Assembly: GCA_964247055.1 (NCBI GenBank)
Contig: OZ176051.1
Location: forward strand, 10,602,001-10,666,000
DNA from: Paragordius varius
Taxonomy: Eukaryota > Nematomorpha
DNA length: 64,000 nucleotides
Direction: 5' to 3'
In this document: positions 15,001-27,835 of the stretch, piece by piece
Position numbering within the stretch: position 1 is the first letter of the stretch
Layout of the letters: each line of letters starts with the position of its first letter
Notes under the pieces: generated by a model
What the model saw: only the letters and a program-made list of their open reading frames with translations
What the model was told of the DNA's origin: nothing
The model's database searches: none
Program-made: the position numbers and the translations under genes

Positions 15001-16834
15001 AAATACGTGGAATCTTTATTGAATTTTTACGGTCTCATACCTAGGGCGAAAAATCGATTTAAAAAATTATTTTTGTGGACTTTGTTTTTTTTTTGAAAAA
15101 AATGGCATTTTACGGGGGGAGCGGGTAAAAAGAGGGCCTAAATCAAAAAAGTGACTCGACTATGTTCGGCGCAATCGAAAATAAGTAAACAAAAATCATA
15201 TTTGAAATTGAATGGTCCAACACGTTCTCCAAAAAATTGACTTAACCCATTTTTCACACGGGGTGGGCCCAAACTGGGGACCTAATTCCAAAAAAGGGCG
15301 AAGCTATTGTCGGGGCATTCATTAATGATTAAATTTTTTCGATGTTTGGATTTGAATGGGTTCACCGGTTTTCCGGAAACAGATCACAAAGTTATATGAA
15401 AAATCAGTTTTTAGCGGGTAGCTCCTTACCCAGCAGCTATCATCAAATAAACGGTGGACTATAATTTTTGCCTTTTAACAGGAAATACGTGGAATCTTTA
15501 TTGAATTTTTTCGGTCTCATACCTAGGGCGAAAAATCGATTTAAAAAATTATTTTTGTGGACTTTTTTTTTTGAAAAAAATGGCATTTTACGGGGGGAGC
15601 GGGTAAAAAGTGGGCCTAAATCAAAAAAGTGACTCGACTATGTTCGGCGCAATCGAAAATAAGTAAACAAAAATCATATTTGAAATTGAATGGTCCAACA
15701 CGTTCTCCAAAAAATTGACTTAACCCATTTTTCACACGGGGTGGGCCCAAACTGGGGACCTAATTCCAAAAAAGGGCGAAGCTATTGTCGGGGCATTCAT
15801 TAATGATTAAATTTTTTCGATGTTTGGATTTGAATGGGTTCACCGGTTTTCCGGAAACAGATCACAAAGTTATATGAAAAATCAGTTTTTAGCGGGTAGC
15901 TCCTTACCCAGCAGCTATCATCAAATAAACGGTGGACTATAATTTCTGCCTTTTAACAGGAAATACGTGGATTCTTTATTGAATTTTTACGGTCTCATAC
16001 CTAGGGCGAAAAATCGATTTAAAAAATTATTTTTGTGGACTTTGTTTTTTTTTGAAAAAAATGGCATTTTACGGCGGGAGCGGGTAAAAAGAGGGCCTAA
16101 ATCAAAAAAGTGACTCGACTATGTTCGGCGCAATCGTAAATAAGTAAACAAAAATCATATTTGAAATTGAATGGTCCAACACGTTCTCCAAAAAATTGAC
16201 TTAACCCATTTTTCACACGGGGTGGGCCCAAACTGGGGACCTAATTCCAAAAAAGGGCGAAGCTATTGTCGGGGCATTCATTAATGATTAAATTTTTTCG
16301 ATGTTTGGATTTGAATGGGTTCACCGGTTTTCCGGAAACAGATCACAAAGTTATATGAAAAATCAGTTTTTAGCGGGTAGCTCCTTACCCAGCAACTATC
16401 ATCAAATAAACGGTGGACTATAATTTCTGCCTTTTAACAGGAAATACGTGGAATCTTTATTGAATTTTTATGGTCTCATACCTAGGGCGAAAAATCGATT
16501 TAAAAAATTATTTTTGTGGACTTTTTTTTTTGAAAAAAATGGCATTTTACGGGGGGAGCGGGTAAAAAGAGGGCCTAAATCAAAAAAGTGACTCGACTAT
16601 GTTCGGCGCAATCGAAAATAAGTAAACAAAAATCATATTTGAAATTGAATGGTCCAACACGTTCTCCAAAAAATTGACTTAACCCATTTTTCACACGGGG
16701 TGGGCCCAAACTGGGGACCTAATTCCAAAAAAGGGCGAAGCTATTGTCGGGGCATTCATTAATGATTAAATTTTTTCGATGTTTGGATTTGAATGGGTTC
16801 ACCGGTTTTCCGGAAACAGATCACAAAGTTATAT
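12031..16834. repeat. Seven-monomer higher-order repeat within the satellite
   Basis: The trio of monomers at 12031, 12511 and 12992 has markers ATAATTTTTGCC plus AAAAGTGGGCC, then ACGGCGGG plus CAATCGTAAATAAG, then CAGCAACT with a short T-run. The same trio in the same order recurs at 15398, 15876 and 16357. The offset is 3,367 bp, exactly seven monomers. Confidence 0.75.
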
Positions 16835-18744
16835 GAAAAATCAGTTTTTAGCGGGTAGCTCCTTACCCAGCAGCTATCATCAAATAAACGGTGGACTATA
16901 ATTTCTGCCTTTTAACAGGAAATACGTGGATTCTTTATTGAATTTTTACGGTCTCATACCTAGGGCGAAAAATCGATTTAAAAAATTATTTTTGTGGACT
17001 TTGTTTTTTTTTGAAAAAAATGGCATTTTACGGCGGGAGCGGGTAAAAAGAGGGCCTAAATTAAAAGACTCGACTATGTTCGGCGCAATCGTAAATAAGT
17101 AAACAAAAATCATATTTGAAATTGAATGGTCCAACACGTTCTCCAAAAAATTGACTTAACCCATTTTTCACACGGGGTGGGCCCAAACTGGGGACCTAAT
17201 TCCAAAAAAGGGCGAAGCTATTGTCGGGGCATTCATTAATGATAAAATTTTTTCGATGTTTGGATTTGAATGGGTTCACCGGTTTTCCGGAAACAGATCA
17301 CAAAGTTATATGAAAAATCAGTTTTTAGCGGGTAGCTCCTTACCCAGCAACTATCATCAAATAAACGGTGGACTATAATTTCTGCCTTTTAACAGGAAAT
17401 ACGTGGAATCTTTATTGAATTTTTATGGTCTCATACCTAGGGCGAAAAATCGATTTAAAAAATTATTTTTGTGGACTTTTTTTTTTGAAAAAAATGGCAT
17501 TTTACGGGGGGAGCGGGTAAAAAGAGGGCCTAAATCAAAAAAGTGACTCGACTATGTTCGGCGCAATCGAAAATAAGTAAACAAAAATCATATTTGAAAT
17601 TGAATGGTCCAACACGTTCTCCAAAAAATTGACTTAACCCATTTTTCACACGGGGTGGGCCCAAACTGGGGACCTAATTCCAAAAAAGGGCGAAGCTATT
17701 GTCGGGGCATTCATTAATGATTAAATTTTTTCGATGTTTGGATTTGAATGGGTTCACCGGTTTTCCGGAAACAGATCACAAAGTTATATGAAAAATCAGT
17801 TTTTAGCGGGTAGCTCCTTACCCAGCAGCTATCATCAAATAAACGGTGGACTATAATTTCTGCCTTTTAACAGGAAATACGTGGATTCTTTATTGAATTT
17901 TTACGGTCTCATACCTAGGGCGAAAAATCGATTTAAAAAATTATTTTTGTGGACTTTGTTTTTTTTTGAAAAAAATGGCATTTTACGGCGGGAGCGGGTA
18001 AAAAGAGGGCCTAAATTAAAAGACTCGACTATGTTCGGCGCAATCGTAAATAAGTAAACAAAAATCATATTTGAAATTGAATGGTCCAACACGTTCTCCA
18101 AAAAATTGACTTAACCCATTTTTCACACGGGGTGGGCCCAAACTGGGGACCTAATTCCAAAAAAGGGCGAAGCTATTGTCGGGGCATTCATTAATGATAA
18201 AATTTTTTCGATGTTTGGATTTGAATGGGTTCACCGGTTTTCCGGAAACAGATCACAAAGTTATATGAAAAATCAGTTTTTAGCGGGTAGCTCCTTACCC
18301 AGCAACTATCATCAAATAAACGGTGGACTATAATTTCTGCCTTTTAACAGGAAATACGTGGAATCTTTATTGAATTTTTATGGTCTCATACCTAGGGCGA
18401 AAAATCGATTTAAAAAATTATTTTTGTGGACTTTTTTTTTTGAAAAAAATGGCATTTTACGGGGGGAGCGGGTAAAAAGAGGGCCTAAATCAAAAAAGTG
18501 ACTCGACTATGTTCGGCGCAATCGAAAATAAGTAAACAAAAATCATATTTGAAATTGAATGGTCCAACACGTTCTCCAAAAAATTGACTTAACCCATTTT
18601 TCACACGGGGTGGGCCCAAACTGGGGACCTAATTCCAAAAAAGGGCGAAGCTATTGTCGGGGCATTCATTAATGATTAAATTTTTTCGATGTTTGGATTT
18701 GAATGGGTTCACCGGTTTTCCGGAAACAGATCACAAAGTTATAT
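16835..18744. repeat. 955-bp dimer repeated twice within the satellite
   Basis: Monomer pairs 16835-17789 and 17790-18744 look identical at every diagnostic site. These include the unusual deletion giving AAATTAAAAGACTCG, the CAATCGTAAAT change and AATGATAAAA. The first monomer of each pair is only 477 bp because of that deletion. Two identical spurious 66-codon frames on the minus strand come from this duplication and are not genes. Confidence 0.85.
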
Positions 18745-20187
18745 GAAAAATCAGTTTTTAGCGGGTAGCTCCTTACCCAGCAGCTATCATCAAATAAACG
18801 GTGGACTATAATTTCTGCCTTTTAACAGGAAATACGTGGATTCTTTATTGAATTTTTACGGTCTCATACCTAGGGCGAAAAATCGATTTAAAAAATTATT
18901 TTTGTGGACTTTGTTTTTTTTTGAAAAAAATGGCATTTTACGGCGGGAGCGGGTAAAAAGAGGGCCTAAATCAAAAAAGTGACTCGACTATGTTCGGCGC
19001 AATCGAAAATAAGTAAACAAAAATCATATTTGAAATTGAATGGTCCAACACGTTCTCCAAAAAATTGACTTAACCCATTTTTCACACGGGGTGGGCCCAA
19101 ACTGGGGACCTAATTCCAAAAAAGGGCGAAGCTATTGTCGGGGCATTCATTAATGATAAAATTTTTTCGATGTTTGGATTTGAATGGGTTCACCGGTTTT
19201 CCGGAAACAGATCACAAAGTTATATGAAAAATCAGTTTTTAGCGGGTAGCTCCTTACCCAGCAGCTATCATCAAATAAACGGTGGACTATAATTTTTGCC
19301 TTTTAACAGGAAATACGTGGAATCTTTATTGAATTTTTTCGGTCTCATACCTAGGGCGAAAAATCGATTTAAAAAATTATTTTTGTGGACTTTGTTTTTT
19401 TTTGAAAAAAATGGCATTTTACGGCGGGAGCGGGTAAAAAGAGGGCCTAAATTAAAAAAGTGACTCGACTATGTTCGGCGCAATCGAAAATAAGTAAACA
19501 AAAATCATATTTGAAATTGAATGGTCCAACACGTTCTCCAAAAAATTGACTTAACCCATTTTTCACACGGGGTGGGCCCAAACTGGGGACCTAATTCCAA
19601 AAAAGGGCGAAGCTATTGTCGGGGCATTCATTAATGATTAAATTTTTTCGATGTTTGGATTTGAATGGGTTCACCGGTTTTCCGGAAACAGATCACAAAG
19701 TTATATGAAAAATCAGTTTTTAGCGGGTAGCTCCTTACCCAGCAGCTATCATCAAATAAACGGTGGACTATAATTTCTGCCTTTTAACAGGAAATACGTG
19801 GATTCTTTATTGAATTTTTACGGTCTCATACCTAGGGCGAAAAATCGATTTAAAAAATTATTTTTGTGGACTTTGTTTTTTTTTGAAAAAAATGGCATTT
19901 TACGGCGGGAGCGGGTAAAAAGAGGGCCTAAATTAAAAAAGTGACTCGACTATGTTCGGCGCAATCGAAAATAAGTAAACAAAAATCATATTTGAAATTG
20001 AATGGTCCAACACGTTCTCCAAAAAATTGACTTAACCCATTTTTCACACGGGGTGGGCCCAAACTGGGGACCTAATTCCAAAAAAGGGCGAAGCTATTGT
20101 CGGGGCATTCATTAATGATTAAATTTTTTTGATGTTTGGATTTGAATGGGTTTACCGGTTTTCCGGAAACAGATCACAAAGTTATAT

Positions 20188-23100
20188 GAAAAATCAGTTT
20201 TTAGCGGGTAGCTCCTTACCCAGCAGCTATCATCAAATAAACGGTGGACTATAATTTTTGCCTTTTAACAGGAAATACGTGGAATCTTTATTGAATTTTT
20301 TCGGTCTCATACCTAGGGCGAAAAATCGATTTAAAAAATTATTTTTGTGGACTTTGTTTTTTTTTGAAAAAATGGCATTTTACGGCGGGAGCGGGTAAAA
20401 AGAGGGCCTAAATCAAAAAAGTGACTCGACTATGTTCGGCGCAATCGAAAATAAGTAAACAAAAATCATATTTGAAATTGAATGGTCCAACACGTTCTCC
20501 AAAAAATTGACTTAACCCATTTTTCACACGGGGTGGGCCCAAACTGGGGACCTAATTCCAAAAAAGGGCGAAGCTATTGTCGGGGCATTCATTAATGATT
20601 AAATTTTTTCGATGTTTGGATTTGAATGGGTTCACCGGTTTTCCCGAAACAGATCACAAAGTTATATGAAAAATCAGTTTTTAGCGGGTAGCTCCTTACC
20701 CAGCAGCTATCATCAAATAAACGGTGGACTATAATTTCTGCCTTTTAACAGGAAATACGTGGATTCTTTATTGAATTTTTACGGTCTCATACCTAGGGCG
20801 AAAAATCGATTTAAAAAATTATTTTTGTGGACTTTGTTTTTTTTTGAAATAATGGCATTTTACGGCGGGAGCGGGTAAAAAGAGGGCCTAAATCAAAAAA
20901 GTGACTCGACTATGTTCGGCGCAATCGAAAATAAGTAAACAAAAATCATATTTGAAATTGAATGGTCCAACACGTTCTCCAAAAAATTGACTTAACCCAT
21001 TTTTCACACGGGGTGGGCCCAAACTGGGGACCTAATTCCAAAAGAAGCTATTGTCGGGGCATTCATTAATGATTAAATTTTTTCGATGTTTGGATTTGAA
21101 TGGGTTCACCGGTTTTCCGGAAACAGATCACAAAGTTATATGAAAAATCAGTTTTTAGCGGGTAGCTCCTTACCCAGCAGCTCTCATCAAATAAACGGTG
21201 GACTATAATTTTTGCCTTTTAACAGGAAATACGTGGAATCTTTATTGAATTTTTTCGGTCTCATACCTAGGGCGAAAAATCGATTTAAAAAATTATTTTT
21301 GTGGACTTTGTTTTTTTTTGAAAAAATGGCATTTTACGGCGGGAGCGGGTAAAAAGAGGGCCTAAATCAAAAAAGTGACTCGACTATGTTCGGCGCAATC
21401 GAAAATAAGTAAACAAAAATCATATTTGAAATTGAATGGTCCAACACGTTCTCCAAAAAATTGACTTAACCCATTTTTCACACGGGGTGGGCCCAAACTG
21501 GGGACCTAATTCCAAAAGAAGCTATTGTCGGGGCATTCATTAATGATTAAATTTTTTCGATGTTTGGATTTGAATGGGTTCACCGGTTTTCCGGAAACAG
21601 ATCACAAAGTTATATGAAAAATCAGTTTTTAGCGGGTAGCTCCTTACCCAGCAGCTATCATCAAATAAACGGTGGACTATAATTTCTGCCTTTTAACAGG
21701 AAATACGTGGAATCTTTATTGAATTTTTTCGGTCTCATACCTAGGGCGAAAAATCGATTTAAAAAATTATTTTTGTGGACTTTGTTTTTTTTTGAAAAAA
21801 TGGCATTTTACGGCGGGAGCGGGTAAAAAGAGGGCCTAAATCAAAAAAGTGACTCGACTATGTTCGGCGCAATCGAAAATAAGTAAACAAAAATCATATT
21901 TGAAATTGAATGGTCCAACACGTTCTCCAAAAAATTGACTTAACCCATTTTTCACACGGGGTGGGCCCAAACTGGGGACCTAATTCCAAAAAAGGGCGAA
22001 GCTATTGTCGGGGCATTCATTAATGATTAAATTTTTTCGATGTTTGGATTTGAATGGGTTCACCGGTTTTCCCGAAACAGATCACAAAGTTATATGAAAA
22101 ATCAGTTTTTAGCGGGTAGCTCCTTACCCAGCAGCTATCATCAAATAAACGGTGGACTATAATTTCTGCCTTTTAACAGGAAATACGTGGAATCTTTATT
22201 GAATTTTTACGGTCTCATACCTAGGGCGAAAAATCGATTTAAAAAATTATTTTTGTGGACTTTGTTTTTTTTTGAAAAAATGGCATTTTACGGCGGGAGC
22301 GGGTAAAAAGAGGGCCTAAATCAAAAAAGTGACTCGACTATGTTCGGCGCAATCGAAAATAAGTAAACAAAAATCATATTTGAAATTGAATGGTCCAACA
22401 CGTTCTCCAAAAAATTGACTTAACCCATTTTTCACACGGGGTGGGCCCAAACTGGGGACCTAATTCCAAAAGAAGCTATTGTCGGGGCATTCATTAATGA
22501 TTAAATTTTTTCGATGTTTGGATTTGAATGGGTTCACCGGTTTTCCGGAAACAGATCACAAAGTTATATGAAAAATCAGTTTTTAGCGGGTAGCTCCTTA
22601 CCCAGCAGCTCTCATCAAATAAACGGTGGACTATAATTTTTGCCTTTTAACAGGAAATACGTGGAATCTTTATTGAATTTTTTCGGTCTCATACCTAGGG
22701 CGAAAAATCGATTTAAAAAATTATTTTTGTGGACTTTGTTTTTTTTTGAAAAAATGGCATTTTACGGCGGGAGCGGGTAAAAAGAGGGCCTAAATCAAAA
22801 AAGTGACTCGACTATGTTCGGCGCAATCGAAAATAAGTAAACAAAAATCATATTTGAAATTGAATGGTCCAACACGTTCTCCAAAAAATTGACTTAACCC
22901 ATTTTTCACACGGGGTGGGCCCAAACTGGGGACCTAATTCCAAAAGAAGCTATTGTCGGGGCATTCATTAATGATTAAATTTTTTCGATGTTTGGATTTG
23001 AATGGGTTCACCGGTTTTCCGGAAACAGATCACAAAGTTATATGAAAAATCAGTTTTTAGCGGGTAGCTCCTTACCCAGCAGCTATCATCAAATAAACGG

Positions 23101-24960
23101 TGGACTATAATTTCTGCCTTTTAACAGGAAATACGTGGAATCTTTATTGAATTTTTTCGGTCTCATACCTAGGGCGAAAAATCGATTTAAAAAATTATTT
23201 TTGTGGACTTTGTTTTTTTTTGAAAAAATGGCATTTTACGGCGGGAGCGGGTAAAAAGAGGGCCTAAATCAAAAAAGTGACTCGACTATGTTCGGCGCAA
23301 TCGAAAATAAGTAAACAAAAATCATATTTGAAATTGAATGGTCCAACACGTTCTCCAAAAAATTGACTTAACCCATTTTTCACACGGGGTGGGCCCAAAC
23401 TGGGGACCTAATTCCAAAAAAGGGCGAAGCTATTGTCGGGGCATTCATTAATGATTAAATTTTTTCGATGTTTGGATTTGAATGGGTTCACCGGTTTTCC
23501 CGAAACAGATCACAAAGTTATATGAAAAATCAGTTTTTAGCGGGTAGCTCCTTACCCAGCAGCTATCATCAAATAAACGGTGGACTATAATTTCTGCCTT
23601 TTAACAGGAAATACGTGGAATCTTTATTGAATTTTTACGGTCTCATACCTAGGGCGAAAAATCGATTTAAAAAATTATTTTTGTGGACTTTGTTTTTTTT
23701 TGAAAAAAATGGCATTTTACGGCGGGAGCGGGTAAAAAGAGGGCCTAAATCAAAAAAGTGACTCGACTATGTTCGGCGCAATCGAAAATAAGTAAACAAA
23801 AATCATATTTGAAATTGAATGGTCCAACACGTTCTCCAAAAAATTGACTTAACCCATTTTTCACACGGGGTGGGCCCAAACTGGGGACCTAATTCCAAAA
23901 GAAGCTATTGTCGGGGCATTCATTAATGATTAAATTTTTTCGATGTTTGGATTTAAATGGGTTCACCGGTTTTCCGGAAACAGATCACAAAGTTATATGA
24001 AAAATCAGTTTTTAGCGGGTAGCTCCTTACCCAGCAGCTATCATCAAATAAACGGTGGACTATAATTTCTGCCTTTTAACAGGAAATACGTGGAATCTTT
24101 ATTGAATTTTTACGGTCTCATGCCTAGGGCGAAAAATCGATTTAAAAAATTATTTTTGTGGACTTTGTTTTTTTTGAAAAAAATGGCATTTTACGGCGGG
24201 AGCGGGTAAAAAGAGGGCCTAAATCAAAAAAGTGACTCGACTATGTTCGGCACAATCGAAAATAAGTAAACAAAAATCATATTTGAAATTGAATGGTCCA
24301 ACACGTTCTCCAAAAAATTGACTTAACCCATTTTTCACACGGGGTGGGCCCAAACTGGGGACCTAATTCCAAAAAAGGGCGAAGCTATTGTCGGGGCATT
24401 CATTAATGATTAAATTTTTTCGATGTTTGGATTTGAATGGGTTCACCGGTTTTCCGGAAACAGATCACAAAGTTATATGAAAAATCAGTTTTTAGCGGGT
24501 AGCTCCTTACCCAGCAGCTATCATCAAATAAACGGTGGACTATAATTTCTGCCTTTTAACAGGAAATACGTGGAATCTTTATTGAATTTTTACGGTCTCA
24601 TACCTAGGGCGAAAAATCGATTTAAAAAATTATTTTTGTGGACTTTGTTTTTTTTTTGAAAAAAATGGCATTTTACGGGGGGAGCGGGTAAAAAGAGGGC
24701 CTAAATCAAAAAAGTGACTCGACTATGTTCGGCGCAATCGAAAATAAGTAAACAAAAATCATATTTGAAATTGAATGGTCCAACACGTTCTCCAAAAAAT
24801 TGACTTAACCCATTTTTCACACGGGGTGGGCCCAAACTGGGGACCTAATTCCAAAAAAGGGCGAAGCTATTGTCGGGGCATTCATTAATGATTAAATTTT
24901 TTCGATGTTTGGATTTGAATGGGTTCACCGGTTTTCCCGAAACAGATCACAAAGTTATAT
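20188..24960. repeat. Three-monomer higher-order repeat marked by TTCCCGAAAC
   Basis: The variant GGTTTTCCCGAAAC, which breaks the usual CCGG-TTTT-CCGG hairpin, appears near 20641, 22069, 23497 and 24933. The steps are about 1,428-1,436 bp, or three monomers. AGCTCTCATC recurs one period apart near 21181 and 22611. A further two-monomer echo (GCACAATCG with CATGCCTAGG) lies near 24119-24250 and 25082-25213. Confidence 0.8.
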
Positions 24961-25470
24961 GAAAAATCAGTTTTTAGCGGGTAGCTCCTTACCCAGCAGC
25001 TATCATCAAATAAACGGTGGACTATAATTTCTGCCTTTTAACAGGAAATACGTGGAATCTTTATTGAATTTTTACGGTCTCATGCCTAGGGCGAAAAATC
25101 GATTTAAAAAATTATTTTTGTGGACTTTGTTTTTTTTGAAAAAAATGGCATTTTACGGCGGGAGCGGGTAAAAAGAGGGCCTAAATCAAAAAAGTGACTC
25201 GACTATGTTCGGCACAATCGAAAATAAGTAAACAAAAATCATATTTGAAATTGAATGGTCCAACACGTTCTCCGGAAAATTGTCTGATTTTGTGGACTTC
25301 TGTTTTTAAAAAAAAACCCGTTTTTCATACGGGGTGGGCCCGAACCGGGAGCTTATTTCAAAAAAAGGGCGAAGCTATTGTCGGGACATTTATTAATGAT
25401 TATATTTTTTTGATATTTGGATTTGATTGGGTCTACCGGTTTTCTTGTACCAGATCACAAAGCTAGCATT
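24961..25470. repeat. Diverged terminal monomer at the array edge
   Basis: The first ~310 bp match the array consensus. From about 25,273 the sequence departs with many substitutions and small indels (CCGGAAAATTGTCTGA, CATACGGGGTGGGCCCGAAC, GACATTTATTAATGATTATA). Homology stops just after CAGATCACAAAGCTAG. Decayed edge monomers are expected where unequal exchange no longer homogenises the array. The 90-codon plus-strand frame spanning this edge is not a gene. Confidence 0.85.
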
Positions 25471-26379
25471 TTCCATTTTTATAAATATATAGATTAAAAA
25501 AATTATTTAACGTCATAAAGCGATATATATTATGGTTTTTTTAATGAGTTTAATAAATTACTGATTTTGTAAACATATCTCAATAGATTCTTTAGTTTTT
25601 CCCGGGCCGCACAAAAGACGCCTTACATGTTAAACCTGTATGATTGATTTTTAATTACGAAATCGACTATGAAAAAATGATACTTTAGAATGTTTGTGAT
25701 TTTCGGGATTCTTTATTTAAAAGTGAGAGGCCTCTTATTATTATGCAACTAATAAGGAAATTTTCTTTAAAACGTGATGATTTTACACAGCTAGCCAGAG
25801 AAGTAAACATATAAAGTTATTTCCACCATGATTCCATTTATTGAAGGTGAGATGTCTATATGTTAGAGAAAAAATTAAAAAAGAAAGCGTTTTTCGTTTG
25901 AAGTTCGAAAAGCGCTCAACTATGAATCTTTTTCTTGTTAGGACAAATACGGACCATTAAGTTCATATGTTCTTTTAAACTTTTTGCATAAAATTAGTTT
26001 TCAAATAATTATTTTATATGGCTTGTTTTTTGCAAAAATCGTAATTTTACTGAAGTAAATACAGAGGCCATTTTGATATTTGAGTCGACTTTCTTTTGAG
26101 CATTCACACATTAAAATTTTCTTTTTTAAGCCCCGTTTTCCACAAAATTGTTTTAAAGACGATTTTTGGGGATTTTTCTATACATTAAATATTACCCCCC
26201 AATTTTAACCAAAAGTAGGGCCCGACTACAGAGTTTATAAGTGAGTAGATTAGGATCGGTGTTTTCATAAATAGAAAAATAAAAAAATATCCTTCATTTC
26301 CAAATTGCTTAAAAGTCAAAATTCCACTTTTTTATAATTATATATAAATTTTTAAATTAAAAAATATGTGTTTATTCAT
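25471..26379. other. Gene-free AT-rich spacer between satellite and gene
   Basis: I see no open frame of useful length, no satellite sequence and no inverted-repeat element here. It contains A/T runs and a C-rich tract near 26,196. It forms the 3' flank of the large minus-strand gene, so the gene's polyadenylation region may reach into it. Confidence 0.6.
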
Positions 26380-26384
26380 TTATT
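26371..26384 (-). terminator. Candidate polyadenylation signals
   Basis: Two AATAAA hexamers on the minus strand, at 26,379-26,384 and 26,371-26,376, lie at and just after the candidate stop of the giant gene. In AT-rich DNA this hexamer is common, so it is weak evidence alone. Confidence 0.3.
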
Positions 26385-26741
26385 TAAACACTGCTATGCG
26401 GTTGGTTATAAAACCTAAAATATCAAAAATTAAAAATCCCATAAGGAATGGTGTTTGCATATAATTTGCATTGATGAATACATAAATTAATACATGTGTA
26501 AAGATATTAGCTTGATTGGAATTTAATTTCACAGAAACAATGGTAATCACAGGTTTTCATAAGTGGTGTTAAAAATGAATAAATTTATCAAAATTAATAT
26601 TGAAAATTATTTAAAATATCATGCTATGTTTTTTTTGTTGATCAAGCAAGGCGGGTGATTTTCATTGAACCTCAACTATAATAAAACATGTATAAGTTTA
26701 TGATAAGAATATTTTATATGATAATAAATTATATGATTTAC
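26380..26741 (-). other. Probable 3' end of the giant gene, terminal exon unresolved
   Basis: Three endings are possible after module 9. Reading through the D donor stops at 26,698 after about 14 more residues (KSYNLLSYKIFLS). Splicing to 26,662-26,675 (acceptor TTTATTATAG) gives EVQ and stop. Splicing to 26,380-26,414 (acceptor GATATTTTAG) gives FITNRIAVFK and stop, with AATAAA overlapping and following the stop (minus strand, 26,371-26,384). The last has the best polyadenylation signal. None adds a convincing membrane anchor. Confidence 0.4.
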
Positions 26742-27835
26742 CCCCGGCTAAAATATCACAATCCACGATTTCAAAGTGGAATTCATGAACGTTGCCTTGC
26801 AAATTTGATACTGTACCATTCAAACCTATAAGATAGCTGTCTTGTAGCGTTTGAATTATTGGTAAGTCATTAGTATATTGATTGATGGTAATGCTTGTTG
26901 GTAATTGACTAACCGAATTCTGGTGGGAGGATATTTGTTAAAATTTATATAAATATACCATTTACAGTTCAAATTCACCCCTGAACAATCCAAATTCACC
27001 CTAAAATAAATTAGGTGTTTTTAAGATCAAAAATGACCTTTATTTTATAATATTTTTAAAATATAAAATTCTGTTTAAAATTAATATAATGCTGAACAAA
27101 TAATAAACTATGGTCGTAAAAATATATTTCATATTAATGATGAGTTATATTTGCCCGAAAACAGATATCTTTATTTTGGGGTGAATTTGAATTGTTCGAG
27201 GGTGAATTCGAATTGTTCGAGGGTGAATTTGAATTGTAAATGGTATATTATATATATATATATATAAATCGGACAAAATATAAATATATTGCATACTTGA
27301 TGAGCAATAACTATTGGGTTGAAACAGTTAACGAATGGCGTGGTATTGGGTTTAAGAGTCATATAACACATTGTAAATTCACAGGTCTCATTACTGGCCC
27401 CAACGTTTGCGACATACTATAAATATTTATCAAAGAGAGGATTATCAATTATTTAAAAGTTTAAGTTAAAAATATTTATAATAATTAATAACAAAGTAAG
27501 AAATACTTGACTCAATACAGTCATTGGGTACTGTTTACCATACAAATAGGTGATTTGATTAATATCTGTTTTTGATATTACATGACCAACTTCGGATTTG
27601 TATATGTCGGAACCATCAACTCTAACAACTATTTTGTTGGATATTTTTGCCACTTCAATTTCATCGTAGCTGTTTATGTAAATGAGAATATAGTATATTA
27701 GTTATAATTAACTAGGTTGTATGATAAGTTTATGAAAACCAAAATCTTACAAATAGAATGGGATATCATTTCCAAGAATTCTAGTTGTGCTCATTTTAAT
27801 GAATTTTTCGGTTAGGCTTATATCCTCACAGATAT
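26742..27835 (-). CDS. Module 9 (four exons), C-terminal
   Basis: A 27751-27835: DICEDISLTEKFIKM (C-x8-F). B 27507-27669 (54 codons): NKIVVRVDGSDIY, ending QYPMTVLSQ at a GTATTT donor in place of the usual SD|GTAAGT. C 27297-27416: TCEFTMCYMTL and FVNCFNP, cysteines 13 apart plus an extra one. D 26742-26919: VSQLPTSITINQYTND and HEFHFEIVDC. The C-D intron contains a MITE. If the B donor is skipped, the intron translates to a short hydrophobic tail and stop at 27,453. It is the most diverged module. Confidence 0.8.

Larger units (their letters stand above)
1..25470. repeat. Satellite DNA array, 53 tandem monomers of ~480 bp
   Basis: Head-to-tail repeats follow each other without interruption. 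Taking GAAAAATCAGTTTTTAGCGG as the phase marker, monomers start at 1, 483, 959, 1437, 1918, 2400 and so on to 24479 and 24961. Lengths are mostly 478-482 bp (475-477 for those with short deletions). Length differences come from the T-run/A-run near the middle and from a 7-8 bp loss in the motif before GAAGCTATTGTCGG. Neighbouring copies differ at only a few sites, for example GTGGAATC/GTGGATTC, TTATGGTC/TTACGGTC, CAGCAGC/CAGCAAC and ACGGGGGG/ACGGCGGG. The unit is visibly richer in G+C than the flanking gene region. No long reading frame, transposase or terminal repeats occur inside it. The homogeneity implies recent amplification or concerted evolution. A pericentromeric or heterochromatic location is plausible but not shown. 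Confidence 0.98.

Noticed and set aside
16946-18101. Two identical 66-codon minus-strand frames in the satellite
   Set aside because: They arise from duplicated monomers with a frame-opening deletion. Other monomers carry stops, and there is no coding signature.
25194-25466. 90-codon plus-strand frame over the satellite edge
   Set aside because: It is open only because the edge monomer has decayed. It shares its first half with non-coding satellite.
1-25470. CRISPR array or phage-like repeat
   Set aside because: The repeats abut with no unique spacers, the unit is ~480 bp, and the neighbouring gene has spliceosomal introns.
1-25470. CENP-B box in the satellite monomer
   Set aside because: TTCG-containing stretches were checked on both strands. 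None fits TTCG-N4-A-N2-CGGG.
27453-27506. Gene end at the stop following the hydrophobic tail of module 9 exon B
   Set aside because: Well-formed exons C (FVNCFNP) and D (HEFHFEIVDC) of the same module lie downstream, so this stop is more likely intronic. Kept only as an isoform hypothesis.
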